This document shows positions 41,936-53,385 of a stretch of DNA of 64,000 nucleotides, piece after piece. This DNA comes from Phytoseiulus persimilis. Lineage: Eukaryota > Arthropoda > Arachnida > Mesostigmata > Phytoseiidae. The notes under the pieces are model-generated. The model saw nothing but the letters and a program-made list of their open reading frames with translations. It did no database searches and was not told the DNA's origin. The stretch is taken from assembly GCA_037576195.1 (NCBI GenBank), contig CM075104.1, positions 8,438,775 through 8,502,774 of the forward strand, read 5' to 3'. Numbering within the stretch: the first letter of the stretch is position 1; every line of letters begins with the position of its first letter. Position numbers and translations under genes: made by a program.

Positions 41936-44132
41936 TTAGCTGCACCTCTGTTTCGTAGCGCTTTGGCTTATCGCAATCGGAGGAATCATGCGCGTCCATA
42001 AAATCAGTGGCTCCATCGGCGGTTCCCAAACCGGAGACATGCGCTGCACTCCTTGGTGCCTTCCCAAGAACCTGACGTCTTTGGTTTCCCTAATTGAGGG
42101 AGGAGAACCTGGGAGATACACACGAAAGCCGTCAACACATGGCGTCAAAGACAATGGCAAAGACATGGCGTCTTTCATATTCATACAGCAGCGTTCTCCT
42201 TTGAGACTAGGAGTTGACATAGGACCACACAGATCAGTGGGAATGTATCCCAGGGACCGTGGTGCAGCTGAATCGGGTTTTGAGCGATACGTCGCCCGAT
42301 TCAGTTTTCCTTCAATACAGGCAGTGCAGGTGATCTGGTCCCTCTTGAAGGGAATCCCCTCTCGAGCTAAAAATTGCTGAACTTGGCGTTTATTAACGTT
42401 TCCAAGTGTTTCATGAGCACTCTGTAGAGTGACTGATTGTGACGAAGAAAGCAAGCATTCGGCAGATATGGGAACCGTCATAGCTGTAGCTCGGAGGGCA
42501 AGAAGGCCGTCGTCCATTCGAACCCTGAGAGTAGCCAAGTCTCGGTTCAAGCGAAGGGTGGTCTTAGTGGCAGTATTTGACCAATTGTCATTCATCAGAC
42601 AGGCCATCGACACGAGGTTTCGCCTCATTTCGGGCACATAGAGAACCTCATGGAGATGTGAAAGAGTTTCCCCATTGGAGCCGTCCACAACAAGCAAGAC
42701 CTCGCCTTCACCAAACGCTTGAAGTTGTTGGTGACCACCGACTTTCACAGTACGGGGGCAAGAGTACGCGAGATAATTCCGGAAAAGATCCAAATCATTG
42801 CAAATATTGTGGGTTGCCCCATAGTCGATTAACCATACCGAATAATCAGGATTCTTATGCGCAGCAGAGGCAATGTGAACCTCGACATCAGATCCGAAGG
42901 GATCGATTGTCTCAGCATTATAGGCTGTTGGGCGAGAAGTGCGCCTCTGATTCAGAGGTGGCTGGCGTGAGCTTGGGGGTTGGGTCGAAACACGAGGTCG
43001 AGAAGGTTGGCTTGATCGCCAAGCATTAGCGGGTGGAGCTCAAGTTGGATTGGAGGCGACTCTTCGGTTTTGATTTGAGTTCTGGTAGCGAGCATTGGAG
43101 TTGGAGTTGTACGAGTTAGAATTGAAGCGGGAAGTGCGTTGAAAATTATTCGAAGGACGTGATTGAGGTCAGTAAGACGAGTTCTGATTACGACGATTGT
43201 CGTATTGAGGACGATTGTTGAAGTTGGGCCGTCTATTTGAGCGAATAGAGAGACGAGAGAACAAGGCGGTCGGATCCGCCTGGGAGGAGTTTTCACGTCG
43301 CATTGCTTCTTCACGGAGAAGAACGTAAAGGTTGGGAAGAGTCTGATCTGTTCCGGTTTTAACACTCCAGAACAAACGAAGACCTCCCCAGGACCAGGGC
43401 AAGCTCTGCAAGAGACGCTGGCATGACTGTTTCTCGTCCACCTTCGTACCAGCAAGCGCGATGCGCTGCATAATTTGTTGGAAATTATCGACATTCTTCG
43501 TCGTAGATTTCGAAGAATTGTAGCGGAAGTTAAAGAACGAGCTAAGAGCTATGGGTTGAGCAATACCGCTTGTTTGAGCAAAACGCTTCTTCAGTGCCTC
43601 ATAGAGATCTTTCGCATTGAGATCTTGGGTAGAAATGCTGAAGTACGTGGCTATCAGAACGGGGGAGATTGAGTTAAGGATGATTGTTTTGGCCATAGCG
43701 TTCGGAGCTTGATAGCCGGTCGCTGTTATAACAAGATTGCCAGAAACACCTTTTTGGGCTTCACCGCTGTTCTGCAGGACCACGGTGACCAGTGAAGACC
43801 ACGCGAGCCAGTTTCTGCCATAATCAGCCAATGTGATGCTGCATGCATGATTGGATTTCGAACCAGATCCGCTTGCGGAAGAGGAGTCAGCCATCACTCT
43901 CTCTTCAGGAGACTCTAGGAGCTCGTAATCGTCAAGATTAAACGAAGCTACGGTCCCTGGAGCACTTTGCATGGGCCGAAGAAATATACCTGACTGCAAC
44001 TGTATTAGCTGAGCTGTAGCTAAGTGAGTAGGTTGAGGTCAGCTTACCCGACAGTAATCGATCGCGAGGTCACGCTGTGTCGTCACGTAGCGAACACAAG
44101 GCTGGTAACGTGATAGGAGTGGAAGTTATAGG
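41936..44132 (-). mobile_element. Ty1/copia retrotransposon fragment
   Basis: Minus-strand order: Gag (43972-43169), a gap with Asn/Arg-rich sequence, protease and integrase N-terminus (about 42870-41936). Gag is of the UBN2 type (YGRNWLAWSSLVTVVL; KDLYEALKKRFAQ; SLPWSW). The protease block reads WLIDYGATHNICND. GAG-pre-integrase features (SAHETLGNVNKRQVQQFL; CTACIEGKLNR) follow, then RSLGYIPTDLCGPM. After that the frame jumps to GFRVYLPGSPPSIRETKDVRF, the segment normally after the integrase core, so the core, RT and RNase H are deleted. The leader at 44000-44132 is cut by the gypsy insertion; leader or LTR-like sequence appears to resume after 49504. Confidence 0.78.
43169..43972 (-). pseudogene. 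copia Gag
   Basis: ATG at 43972 (MQSAPGTVASFNLDDYE). About 268 residues, rich in Ser/Asn at the end; no CCHC knuckle is seen before the frame is lost. It is the nucleocapsid precursor of the copia element. Confidence 0.65.
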
Positions 44133-44379
44133 TGTTAGTCTAGGATGGAGGGCGATGAGTTGATCATCGGCAAAGGAATACAAGGAGGTCGTGAGTCGTA
44201 GGAGCACGAGACGAGACTAGGTGTTTATTGTAACTGTCGTTTGAGGGCGTGCGCTTGGCGCGCATTTACAAAAGTGCATTATCAACATCTCCCCCTCCCA
44301 TGATGTTATTACGATATGATGTCGGAAGGAGGAGTATAGCTACACAAATTATTTCATAGGCGAAATATCACAATGTTTT

Positions 44380-45220
44380 TCAGTTGGGCGAGAACACTAC
44401 TTTGGGTTTCTTTGGCCTTGTGCTTCTTCGAGGTGAGGCGCTTATGGTGCAGTATAAGTTTTTCGTCTTACAAATGCTCTTCCTGGTCTCCGCACTTGTG
44501 TTTCGATCGGACCTCGAATCCTCCGCTTGTAGATCTTCATCTCCCTCCGTGGATTCTCTCAGATGCCTGCGGTTGCGACGTATCACCGTGCCATCGTCTA
44601 GCATGACTGTGTATGAACGCGGCGCGACTCTGCGAACACTCCGCCTCTGGACCACCTCCCCGCTCTTAGACGTGGCTGAACTCTGACTAATGAGCCCGGC
44701 CCCAATCTCTTGAGTGATTTGGTGTTCCTGTCGAAGTCCTTCTTCTGTGCTCGTTTTTTATTGTGGTTCTTCTCCAACTGATCTTTGTTGAACACGAAGT
44801 CTCCGTCGAGTTCTGACGGAGGGTTCGGGAGAAAAACTTTTGCGCTCTACTTTATCCATCCTTCTGTATCGTATTGCGGAGTGCCAGAAGTGCGTATGCG
44901 AAATCCTCGCCGTTCAGCTCGCATTTCTTCATCAGACGTTTTGCAATCTTAACCGCTGCCTCAGCCTTCCCGTTTGCCTGGGGAAAATACGGCGAGGAGG
45001 TGACTGGGGTACAGCCCCATTCCGATAGGAACTCAATGAAAGCCTCCGATGTAAACTGAGGACCATTGTCGCTGTGTAGTTCAACTGGAACTCCATAGCG
45101 GGCGAAATGTTTCTCGGTGGCCCGAATGAGTTTTTCCGCTGGAGAGTCTTTCCCGAGGTTGTCCACTTCGAAGAAGTCGGAGTAAACATCCACGGTAACC
45201 AGATACTGCCTGTTGTTCAA
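44380..45220 (-). pseudogene. Integrase core and C-terminal domain
   Basis: YLVTVDVYSDFFEV (first Asp), LHSDNGPQFTSEAF (second Asp) and FPQANGKAEAAVK (Glu), so the DDE triad is present. After frame changes (44795-44598 and 44655-44380) there is PGSLVRVQPR and RSYTVMLDDGTVIRRNRRHLR, the C-terminal SH3-like region. Stops and shifts preclude a functional product. Confidence 0.82.
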
Positions 45221-45232
45221 CGTGAAGAAGTC

Positions 45233-46140
45233 CTAGAACACGATCTGGAACGGGTAGTACGCTGACGTTGTTATCATTAGAGGTTCTTTCGACTGACGCG
45301 GCTGGTATGCCAGACAAGATTGGCATGAGTCGCACCAATCCTGGAGTTCGGATTTCGAAGATGGCCAGGAAATGCATTCTCTAGCTTTTTTCCAGGACGC
45401 TGTCGCATTGTAGTGGCTGGCATGTGCTCGTTTCAACATGTCCCGTCTCAGCGTTCTCGGAATGTATGTCGCTGATCCCTTGAATATTGAGTTACCCTCA
45501 GTTGTGAGTTCTGAACGGTATTTCCAGAAGGGTCGAAGTTTCCCGGGACATTTTTCTTTCGATTTCGGCCACCCCGTCGAAATCGCGTTTCTCAACAACG
45601 TCGACTCGAAACCGTTTTCGCCTGCCCCCTCGATCTGCTGCAGGCTAGAGTTCTCGATTCTGTAGACGAGACCTTCGTCCACGACAAATGGATGAGGGAT
45701 GGAAAATGTGTCACGGCTCAGCCAATCGGCGAAACAGTTTGCCTTGCCCTTCACGTACTGCACGTCGATGTTGTACTTCTGGAGGTATGGGAGCATTCTT
45801 TGGAGTCGCTTTGGGTTGCTATGCAATGTTTTTTTGAAGCAGGCAATCAAGGGCTGATGGTCGGTTTGCACTACAACCTGTGGATGGCCGAAAATGTAGT
45901 GATCGAATCTCTTACATGCGATTAGGATGGCCGATAGCTCCTTCTCTACAACGGCATAGTTAAGTTCGGTAGGTCTGAGTGCCGAGCTACACAGATCCAC
46001 TGGCCGTGCATCTTGCAGCAATGCCGCGCCAACACCATTCTGACTCGCATCCGTTTGAATGAGGATAGGTTTGTTTACGTCGAAGTACGCTAATGTCGGT
46101 GCCTTCGTAAGTGCCTCTTCTCGAATGCAACGACCTAACT
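45233..46140 (-). pseudogene. RNase H and integrase zinc finger
   Basis: PILIQTDASQNGVGAALL (RNase H Asp), ELNYAVVEKELSAIL (Glu), QTDHQPLIACF and KGKANCFADWLSRD, then an H-H-C-C integrase finger (HASHYNATASWKKAR, CDSCQSCLAYQ). Confidence 0.85.
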
Positions 46141-46779
46141 TTCCATCCATCGGAAATCCACTCCGTCCTTCAACAGAACACGCAGAGGTGTCGTTAGCTC
46201 GGAATAGCCCGGAATGAACTTGCTCAGGTAGTTGGTGGCTCCGAGAAACCGAAGGAGCGACTTCCTGTCTTTGGGCGCCTGACAATCGTGAAGAATTCTG
46301 ATCTTCTCGGAATCGGGTTTTACTCCTTCGCGAGAAACCGCGTGCCCCATGTACTTAACTTGCGGGACGCACAATCTCAGCTTGCTCTTGTTGAGACGAA
46401 GATTCTTCTCTCTGCACCTTTGGAAGAATGCTCTGAGATTCAAACGATGATCCTCGGACGTTTCTCCGTGAATGAGAATGTCATCGGTAATGATCTCTAT
46501 GCCACGCAGGCCCTCCAGAGCCTGTGTCTGTTTGGCCTGGTATACTTCGGGTGATATGCTTAACCCTTGTGGCATGCGCAGATATTTGTATCTCCCCAAC
46601 GGTGTCCAGAATGTCGTAAGGTCGGTGGAGTCAGGATCCAATTCACATTGGAAGAAACCATCGGATGCGTCGGCGACTGAAAGATATTCGGCTTTGGTCA
46701 GGCGAGGCAATATGTCGGACAGCACGGGGAGTTGATAGTGTGATCCGTTTCGTGGCCTTGTTGAGATGGAATAGATCAA
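46135..46779 (-). pseudogene. Reverse transcriptase, central part
   Basis: LPVLSDILPRL, LSVADASDGFFQCEL (catalytic Asp), RMPQGLSISPEVYQ and EIITDDILIHG, where the Y-x-D-D box reads I-T-D-D, then KYMGHAVSREGVKPD and LLRFLGATNYLSKFIPG. A further frameshift near 46140 leads to RNase H. Confidence 0.85.
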
Positions 46780-47635
46780 GAGTCACCCGGAGCTTCTTGT
46801 CTTTGCGTGCGACGACAAGCAACTGACTAATCCAGTCTGTTGGACTGTTCACTGGGACGATGATTCCTTGGCGTTCCAATTCCTTGATTCGATGAGTGAT
46901 CTGCGTTTTCAAAGCGGCTGGCACCCGCCTGGGAGGACATTGGATGGGAGTTACGTCCTTCTTCAGATGTATTTTTACCAGACCTAGGAGTTTTCCTAGC
47001 CCTCTGAAAACATCATCGAACTCGCGAACCAATCGTTCCAGTTCTTCCTCTTGGTGACACTCGGTTACTCTGTTCACAAACTCTGCATTCTCTTCGAGTT
47101 TGATGTAACCGAGGGCGATCGACGTTGACGCCCCGAGCCACGTTTGCTCGGAAAGGTCTACGATCTGGAAGGTGACTTGGGCTTCTTTTCCGTTGTTGCT
47201 GACCGTCGTGGTCACCTGACCAACGGGAGCGGTAGAGTCACCGCTGTACATTCTGAGTTGCCGCTTGGACTCAGACATTATAGGCAGAATCCAGGCTTTG
47301 CGTAGTTTCCGATAGATCTGAAGAGGCATGACATCGACTGATGCCCCGGAGTCAATTTGAGTTGTGATGGAAAGAGTTCTTCCGCGGTGGCCAAATATCG
47401 CTTCACCGATAACACGCTTCTTTCTACTGCCCAGTTTCCCGACCTCCATGGTGAAAACGTCCTCTTCATCTGATTCGTTGTCAGTCTCCGAGTTTTCCGT
47501 GTCCTCAACACCGAAGAGTTTGCGGACTTTTCCACAGCACACGGCGTAATGGCCGATCTCATCACACTCGGAACATTTCTTGTCTCTTGCAGGACATTTG
47601 CTCTTCACCAGGGGATGTTGAAGATCGCAGAACAA
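46643..47635 (-). pseudogene. Zinc knuckle, protease and RT N-terminal part
   Basis: CSECDEIGHYAVCC (CCHC box), then QIDSGASVDVMP (retropepsin D-S-G-A), EFDDVFRGLGKL, HLKKDVTPIQCPPRRVP and RQGIIVPVNSPTDWISQLL, the beginning of RT. A frameshift near 46750 moves RT into the next frame. Confidence 0.85.
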
Positions 47636-49344
47636 ACACCTCCGCTTATGTTTGAAGTCCCTGCGCCTGGAATCCCTCTTCGGAGATTTTTGTCGGAACG
47701 TATCCTATTGACGCTCTCAGAGGATGAGCTGCATGAATTGCGTGTGGCGAGCGTTCGCCTCGACGTTTTAGACGCTCGGCGCATGGTGGCCATGACCGAA
47801 TGTAGGTCCACTTTTTCGCTCTGAAGCAGCCTGTCCCTCAATGTCGGACTCGAGAGACCGAAAACCAGTCTATCGCGGACGAGCTGATCCTTGGCCTCAG
47901 AAGGAAAATCACACTCATCCGCAAGCTCACACACCTTTTCGATGAAACGCTCGATATCCATGCTGTCTTGGTTGCATGAGTGGAATCCCTCGCGATTCAC
48001 TAGAATGTTCTCGACACCGCAGTAGGCCTTGGTGTGCACCCGGAATCCCGAAAACCCAAAATAACGAAAACCCGAAATACCGAAAACCCGAAATAACGAA
48101 CGCTCGAAATCTCGAAAACCCGAAATACCGAAAATCATTTTGGTCTCGTGTTACATCAACCGAGGCTTCTATGCCGAGTGCGGATTCCAGCTATGAAAGT
48201 GGATCCGACGGCGCTCACTAACATCCATGGATTCCAGAACGGTTCAAATCCGAATCTGTGAGCAAGTCTCCTCATAAATCGTATCCAACATACAGCAGCC
48301 GCTCACATATACGAGAACAGTCGGGGACCCGCTTCGCTGGTGGGTCCCGGAGGTCGAAGAGGTCCCGTTTCACCACCAACCCAAAACCTATTTGAAACCG
48401 CGCATAGCTCCCAGATCTGCAATGCTGTTCTCAATTCAGCGCTGACGTTGATCGTCAAACGAGCGCCGGCACGGGTTCCGTATACAACCAGATACGATTG
48501 AAGGGAACAGATGAGGATTTCAGATTCAGATGGCCTCGTGTATGGGCTTTTCGTGGTCAATCAGCCACTCTTGTACGGAACAAGGCGAGCTCTTCCGAAA
48601 ATTCGACTTCAAGTTTCGCCAAGTTAACCGGGCAGAGCAGGCTTATCAGGACTGGCATTCATCAAAGAATCTCGAACTTTCGAGGACTGTCATAAGATTC
48701 CCAAGATTCCTGACAACCTTGCTTGGCTCAACCCAGCATACAACGGCTCCCGAATGATCCGGGTAGGCTCCGGCGAATGATTCCGGCAGTCCTCCGTGAA
48801 TGTCAATGCTTTCGAGTAAGCCTCCACGGCCGGGCTCGGCGCTCGACATAGAAGTCTCAGCTGCTCTCCGACGGGAGGGGAACACCTTCGGCATTCAGGG
48901 CGTTTGGTATTTCGGGTTTTCGGTATTTCGGGTTTTCGGTATTTCGGGTTTTCGGTATTCCGGGTTTTCGGCATTCCGGACCCAAACCGTAGGCCTTTTC
49001 CCAAGCGACAATCGTCGGTTCGAACCTGCCGGATGGCTTGTTCGTTTCACGTTTCACTTTAATTTCCTATTTCGTGTCATTGGCTGGGGGCACGACGAGG
49101 GCTCTGAACTTGCTCTCGCACTGAGAGCCAAGGGCTGTTCTGAGGTGAGAGGTTTGTACCTCAGGATCGAGTGTGAACACAGAATTCGATAGCGCGTAAT
49201 CGTAGAAGTCCTCCTTGAAGTCACTCCAACGCTTGCGCCGATTTGGAGGGAATAGCGGGAGCGGCGCCGGAGGGGGTAGGCTGCTGAGATTAACGAGAGT
49301 GGATGAACCGGGCATCTTGAGCCCTGATTCTCAACTTCTGACAC
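47605..49344 (-). pseudogene. Gag of the gypsy element, split by a MITE
   Basis: The N-terminal part (49315-48998) reads RKRWSDFKEDFYDYAL, EVQTSHLRTALG, and the C-terminal part (48022-47605) NREGFHSCNQDSMDIERFIEKV, CDFPSEAKDQLVRDRLVFGL. Both are typical of Mag-like Gag (the 'F...R.Q...E+++.++..L...A..C.F......++RDR+V.G' region). Removal of the MITE and one 9-bp duplication copy rejoins the frames. The zinc knuckle lies in the next frame. Confidence 0.75.
48031..48988. mobile_element. MITE with ACCCGAAATACCGAAA iterated TIRs
   Basis: GTAGGCCTT at 48022-48030 and 48989-48997 is a perfect 9-bp duplication. Termini are GGTGTGCACCCGGAATCCC and, inverted, GGTTTGGGTCCGGAATGCC, leading on both sides into 4-6 copies of a 16-17 bp CCCGAAATACCGAAAA unit. 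No transposase is seen inside. It splits the gypsy Gag. Confidence 0.9.
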
Positions 49345-49504
49345 CAGTTAGTCTAGGATGGAGGGCGATGAGGTGATCATCGGCAAAGGAATACAAGGAG
49401 GTCGTGAGTCGTAGGAGCACGAGACGAGACTGGGTGTTTATTGTAACTGTCGTTTGAGGGCGTGCTTGCGCTTGGCGCGCATTTACAAGAGTGCATTATC
49501 AACA

Positions 49505-49865
49505 GCAGGGTTTGAAGGCAGAGGATCGAAGGTGTGGAACACTAGCTCAGTTGACAACAAGAGTGACAACGCAAGCGACGTGTAGAGTAGAAGGCTCTGT
49601 ATCACAGTGAAGTTTATTCGAGAAAGAGGGTCCTCATATACCTAAAAGGGGAGCGTAGCTCTCCCATGATTGGTCTAGAGTCCAGACACTAGATGAGTCA
49701 CATCTTGACATTAGCTAGCAGATGGCTAGCTAGACATTGGCTAGGTCGGAGGGGTTGTAAACCCGACTCCGTACTCTTGGTTTTATGTGGACTGTCTGTA
49801 TCAGTCCCTTACATCTGCTGTCGGGGTTGGAACCCCGATTTCGTTGCATTTCGCAGATGTCGTGA
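49505..49865. other. Probable copia leader/LTR sequence and flank
   Basis: The complement of 49510-49630 has a CGAATAAACTTCACTG block followed by a leader-like stretch, which would be the displaced copia 5' end. Further right are GTCGGAGGGGTTGTAAACCC and GTCGGGGTTGGAACCCC, short imperfect palindromes of unknown meaning. Confidence 0.35.
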
Positions 49866-49875
49866 CCTGGGAGTA

Positions 49876-51450
49876 TGTAGACCTCGAAGAAAACCGCACT
49901 CCACGAAAACCGCGGTTCGCAGTTAATCGCAAATCCAAATCCAAATCCTAAATCCGCGGTTAAAAACCGACATTAACCGCATTTAATCAGTTTCGGATTC
50001 TCAAGCTCAAATGGATGATTTCTGTTGTAATATTCCACGGAATCTTCGACAATTAAAACCCGAACAACACGAAGCTTTATTGGATGTCTTGCGAGGTAAC
50101 TAAGTTTAAAACCCGTGAAACATTCACGGAATCGATCCACGTATTTGTTATGGAGCTGTAACACGGCTCCTAGCGCACAAGTGCTAGTTGACCGCCCAAG
50201 AAAGTTCACTTCGATCATAGACTTCGTTGACGACAGCTCGTCAGTAAGTCGTTTCATTCCCGGTATCACAAAGACCGGTTTGCGGTGGAGAGGCGATTCG
50301 ATGACATCTACCAATTTTCCTGCTTTGATTCAGAGAGATATGAGCTTCGCAAGATAAAAATGTCGTCAAGCGTGCTTGCCTTCAGACATGCTCTCTTCTC
50401 ACCCAGCAGAAATCGAAGCACGCTAAAGTCGCGCTCCGCTTGAATCGATGTCGGCGGAATCGATCGTAGAATTTTTCGACACCGTGCGAGGAGAGGTCCC
50501 GGACCGGGACTCCCGGTCCTCCTCCTGTTATGAATAGAGCGAACTCTTGCTTGAGATTCCTCGAACTGAATGCTTGCCCCCGGTTACGCGCATTTGCTGG
50601 ATCAAGCTGTAGACGGACTCCCAGGTGACGCCGTGCTGTGAGGAAGGAAATGGAATAGGCGAGTGCTTTGAAAACGATATATATCGTACACAACGAAACA
50701 GGTCGAATATACATCGAGGAACGTAGCGGCGACTCCCCATTTTCATCAGACTCGTCTGAGATAGGGGTATCATCGACATCAATCAACTCTCCGAGTATAT
50801 TCAGGATCTCGTCTTCGGAAAGCATCCGTTGACCCAAGAGTCTCTCTAACTTGAAACCGTAACAATGGTCCTCCAAAGCCGCAAGGACGGTCGAGTAAAT
50901 CGTTCTCCTCTTTACGATTTCTCCCTTGATATTTTCCAACAAATTTTCTGCCAACGTGGTTCCGTGATTCTCGAGGTCATTGATGAGCAAGGAAAATACT
51001 CTGTCAGCATGAATAAGCGTTGCCTCCTCTTTACACAGAGGAAGGATTTCTCTCTTGAAGGGAGCAAGCAGGGCCGCGATCCTTTCCAGGGCATGCGCTT
51101 CGTTGACACTGATCGTGTTCCCATGACGTGAGAGGAAGTTATTTAGGGCGGGCAGGATTTTAATAACCCGTTCCACCATCGCCAGGGTAGAATACCAACG
51201 GGTCTTGGAATCAAGTTTCACCTTGAGCGCTCTGTTGTTGTACTCCGTTTTCGCTGTGATCGCCCTTATCTCATCCATTAGAATGGGCCTCTTCCGGAAG
51301 TCGCGAGCGATAATGAGGAGAAGGGACGAAGCGGACTCCACCCCAAAATGTGCAGGGAAAATCCGAGATCTGAGTACCTGAAAACCGCGGTTAATAGACC
51401 GCGATTTCGCGCGGTTTCCGAACCGCGGTTGAAAACCGCTGCAAGGTCTA
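49876..51450. mobile_element. hAT element with AACCGC subterminal iterons
   Basis: CCTGGGAGTA occurs at 49866-49875 and 51451-51460. The ends are (TG)TAGACCTCGAAG and, inverted, TAGACCTTGCAG. Clusters of AACCGCGGTT/GCGGTTAA occur inside both ends (49895-49985 and 51378-51445). The transposase lies on the minus strand between them. The direct repeat is longer than the usual 8 bp, so one or two matching bases may be chance. Confidence 0.75.
50382..51341 (-). pseudogene. hAT transposase, central part
   Basis: KLDSKTRWYSTLAMVERVIKI (the D-x-x-TRWxST motif), then LERIAALLAPFKREILPLCKE and a Glu/Asp-rich linker. This is the helical insertion region of hAT transposases. The frame then leaves homology: the C-terminal dimerisation region is only partly visible (LSSHGVEKFYDRFRRHR). 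The BED finger and first catalytic Asp are not seen. Confidence 0.7.
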
Positions 51451-51460
51451 CCTGGGAGTA

Positions 51461-52468
51461 CTGTGAGTCATCTTAATGTGTCATGCTCTCAGACGCGTGC
51501 GAGATCTGAGCCCGACAGGCTTCAGATTCTGATCTCCAACAGTTAGCCTTGCTTTTATAGATATTACACGGTAGAGCTCTTTGCATGCATTCGTATCCGC
51601 AATCATCGTATGAGAAGTATTGTGCAGTAGGTAGGCTTTGCAAATAACCGCATTTCTAAATAACCGCGGTGACGGTTAACCGATAACCGCAAATCCATAA
51701 CCGCAATAGCGGTTAACCGCAGACTTAGGACCGAAAACCGCGGTTATAACCGCAAATAACCGCGGTTATATGGGAGAATACTGCCTGAAGGATTACCAGA
51801 AAGCTTCTCCCCTTTTATCAGGAAGAAGGTTACATAACTAGCGGATACAACGCGATCTCAAAACTTATCTCATAAAGACTCGTTTGTTACAGCTCGACCT
51901 TGATCAGATGGGGCCGGGGACATTGGTTGAACGTTTCAAGTCACGAAATCTTTAACAAATCATCCTGATGCAAAAGAGATCTTGTTTTGTGGAGCCCCCC
52001 GTCCGATGAATGTAGTCGGCAATGTCGGGTTCAACTCCTCACGATCCGCTGAGGAAGTGATGCAAACTCCGAGATGTGGAAGTGGCTTCGATTTCTGCAC
52101 GGTTTCACGAGCAAAGAGTGCCCAAAGGCATGCTACCTTGTTAGGTTGAGGTGACTCGCGTAATTCCACGTCCTGATTCTCGAGTTTCTTTTTATTGGGA
52201 ATCCTCGAGGTCGTCTTCTGAGGTGCTTCCAATTTTTGTCTGAATCCAAATTACTGCTCCTGGCTTCGATATCACCGTTGTCGGCTTCGAAACGGGTGTA
52301 TGTTCTCCGTTCCGACCAGTGCATGAGTGATAGCCGTTTTCTGGAAGGACTTAATCACAGTCCTCTTATCGATGCCCCCCAATGGGGGGTGCAGCCCACA
52401 CAATAGCTACTCCCACTGTGCTCTGTTCCCTAAACTTACCAGATGCGCAAAGCTCTGGAAGTTTGAGC
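51461..52468. other. No gene; includes an AACCGC cluster
   Basis: 51650-51775 holds at least ten TAACCGC/GCGGTTA motifs (for example AATAACCGCGGTGACGGTTAACCG), probably a small hAT derivative. The remainder is unassigned. Confidence 0.4.
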
Positions 52469-53099
52469 GGTGTATACCCTGGATGCCGAAAAATCGAGCC
52501 AGAAATGCATGACGCCGAAAAATCGAGCCCGAAAAGCATGAAGACGAAAGGTATGAAGTTGAAGAGCGTGAAGCCGAAAACCTCCTCTCCCAACAGCGGA
52601 GCGGTCGAGACTGGCTTAGCGGGGAGGAATTGCACCTTCGTTATGCTCAGCCCACCTACTTCTTCTGCCTCGCTTACGTCTTCGCTGTTCCACATCTACG
52701 GTCCCTAGTTCGAACTGAGCAAAGGTGTAGCTGCTACAGGAAGCAATCTGCTGAGCGCGAATATTGAAGTTTCCGAGGTCAACTCGCTAGAACTGAAGAG
52801 GAATCTTCACCTCCGGCTCCAGTACTATTCGCAGAATACGCTGTTAAAACACCTTGTTCTTTCCCACCGAAGAGGGAAAACCGGCATCGAAACACTGATT
52901 CTTCGCAGCAGGTGCGTGTCATCCAAATGAGTCTCACAAAGGTACAGATCGACGAAACGATACAGAAATCCCATCCCGCCAAACCAGTCCCGAACACTCC
53001 GCCGTTGGGAGAGAAGGTTTTCGGCTTCATGCTTTTCGGGTTCGATTTTTCGGCTTCATGCGTTTCGGGTTCGAATTTTCGGCTTGTCGGACCCTAACC
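52469..53099. mobile_element. MITE with GCCGAAAATCGAACCCGAAA iterated TIRs
   Basis: GTTTGAGC at 52461-52468 and 53100-53107 is an 8-bp duplication. Termini are GGTGTATACCCTGGATGCC and, inverted, GGTTAGGGTCCGACAAGCC. TIRs are about 170 bp, with two to three copies of a (GCATGAAGCCGAAAA-TCGAGCCCGAAAA) unit and a shared CTCTCCCAAC block. No transposase. Confidence 0.88.
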
Positions 53100-53267
53100 G
53101 TTTGAGCCTTCCGCCTCCGATGCTGACTCATCGATTCGTTGAACGGCTTGCTCATGGGTACATGAGGAGGCTGTTCCTGATGTGTCTCCAGGTATCATTG
53201 CTAGCCAGGTCCGGCTTTCGGGAGCGTGTACGAACTTGGTTCAAAGGGAGGCATCACCAGGCTTTGC

Positions 53268-53385
53268 AGCGGTTATTTAACCGCGGTTAATAACCGCAAT
53301 AACCGCAATTCTTTCGCGGTTATCAACCGCCATAACCGCGAGAAAATTGCGGTTATAACCGCATTTAACCGCAAGGCGGTGATCA
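53268..53385. repeat. AACCGC iteron cluster
   Basis: GCAGCGGTTATTTAACCGCGGTTAA, then more than eight AACCGC/GCGGTTA units up to TAACCGCAAGGCGG. It resembles 17690-17775 closely at its start, suggesting the same small hAT family; the whole 118 bp may be a near-palindromic MITE. Confidence 0.5.

Larger units (their letters stand above)
44133..49504 (-). mobile_element. Ty3/gypsy LTR retrotransposon (Mag-like), with MITE insertion
   Basis: LTRs of about 155-158 bp (44133-44287 and 49347-49504) read on the minus strand from TGTTGATAATGCACT to GACTAAC. The two copies differ by about three substitutions and a 4-bp indel. After the 5' LTR comes TGGTGTCAGAAG, a primer-binding site. Domain order is Gag, zinc knuckle, protease, RT, RNase H, integrase. 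A 958-bp MITE (48031-48988) splits Gag. The element inserted in the leader of the copia element on the same strand. Confidence 0.9.
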
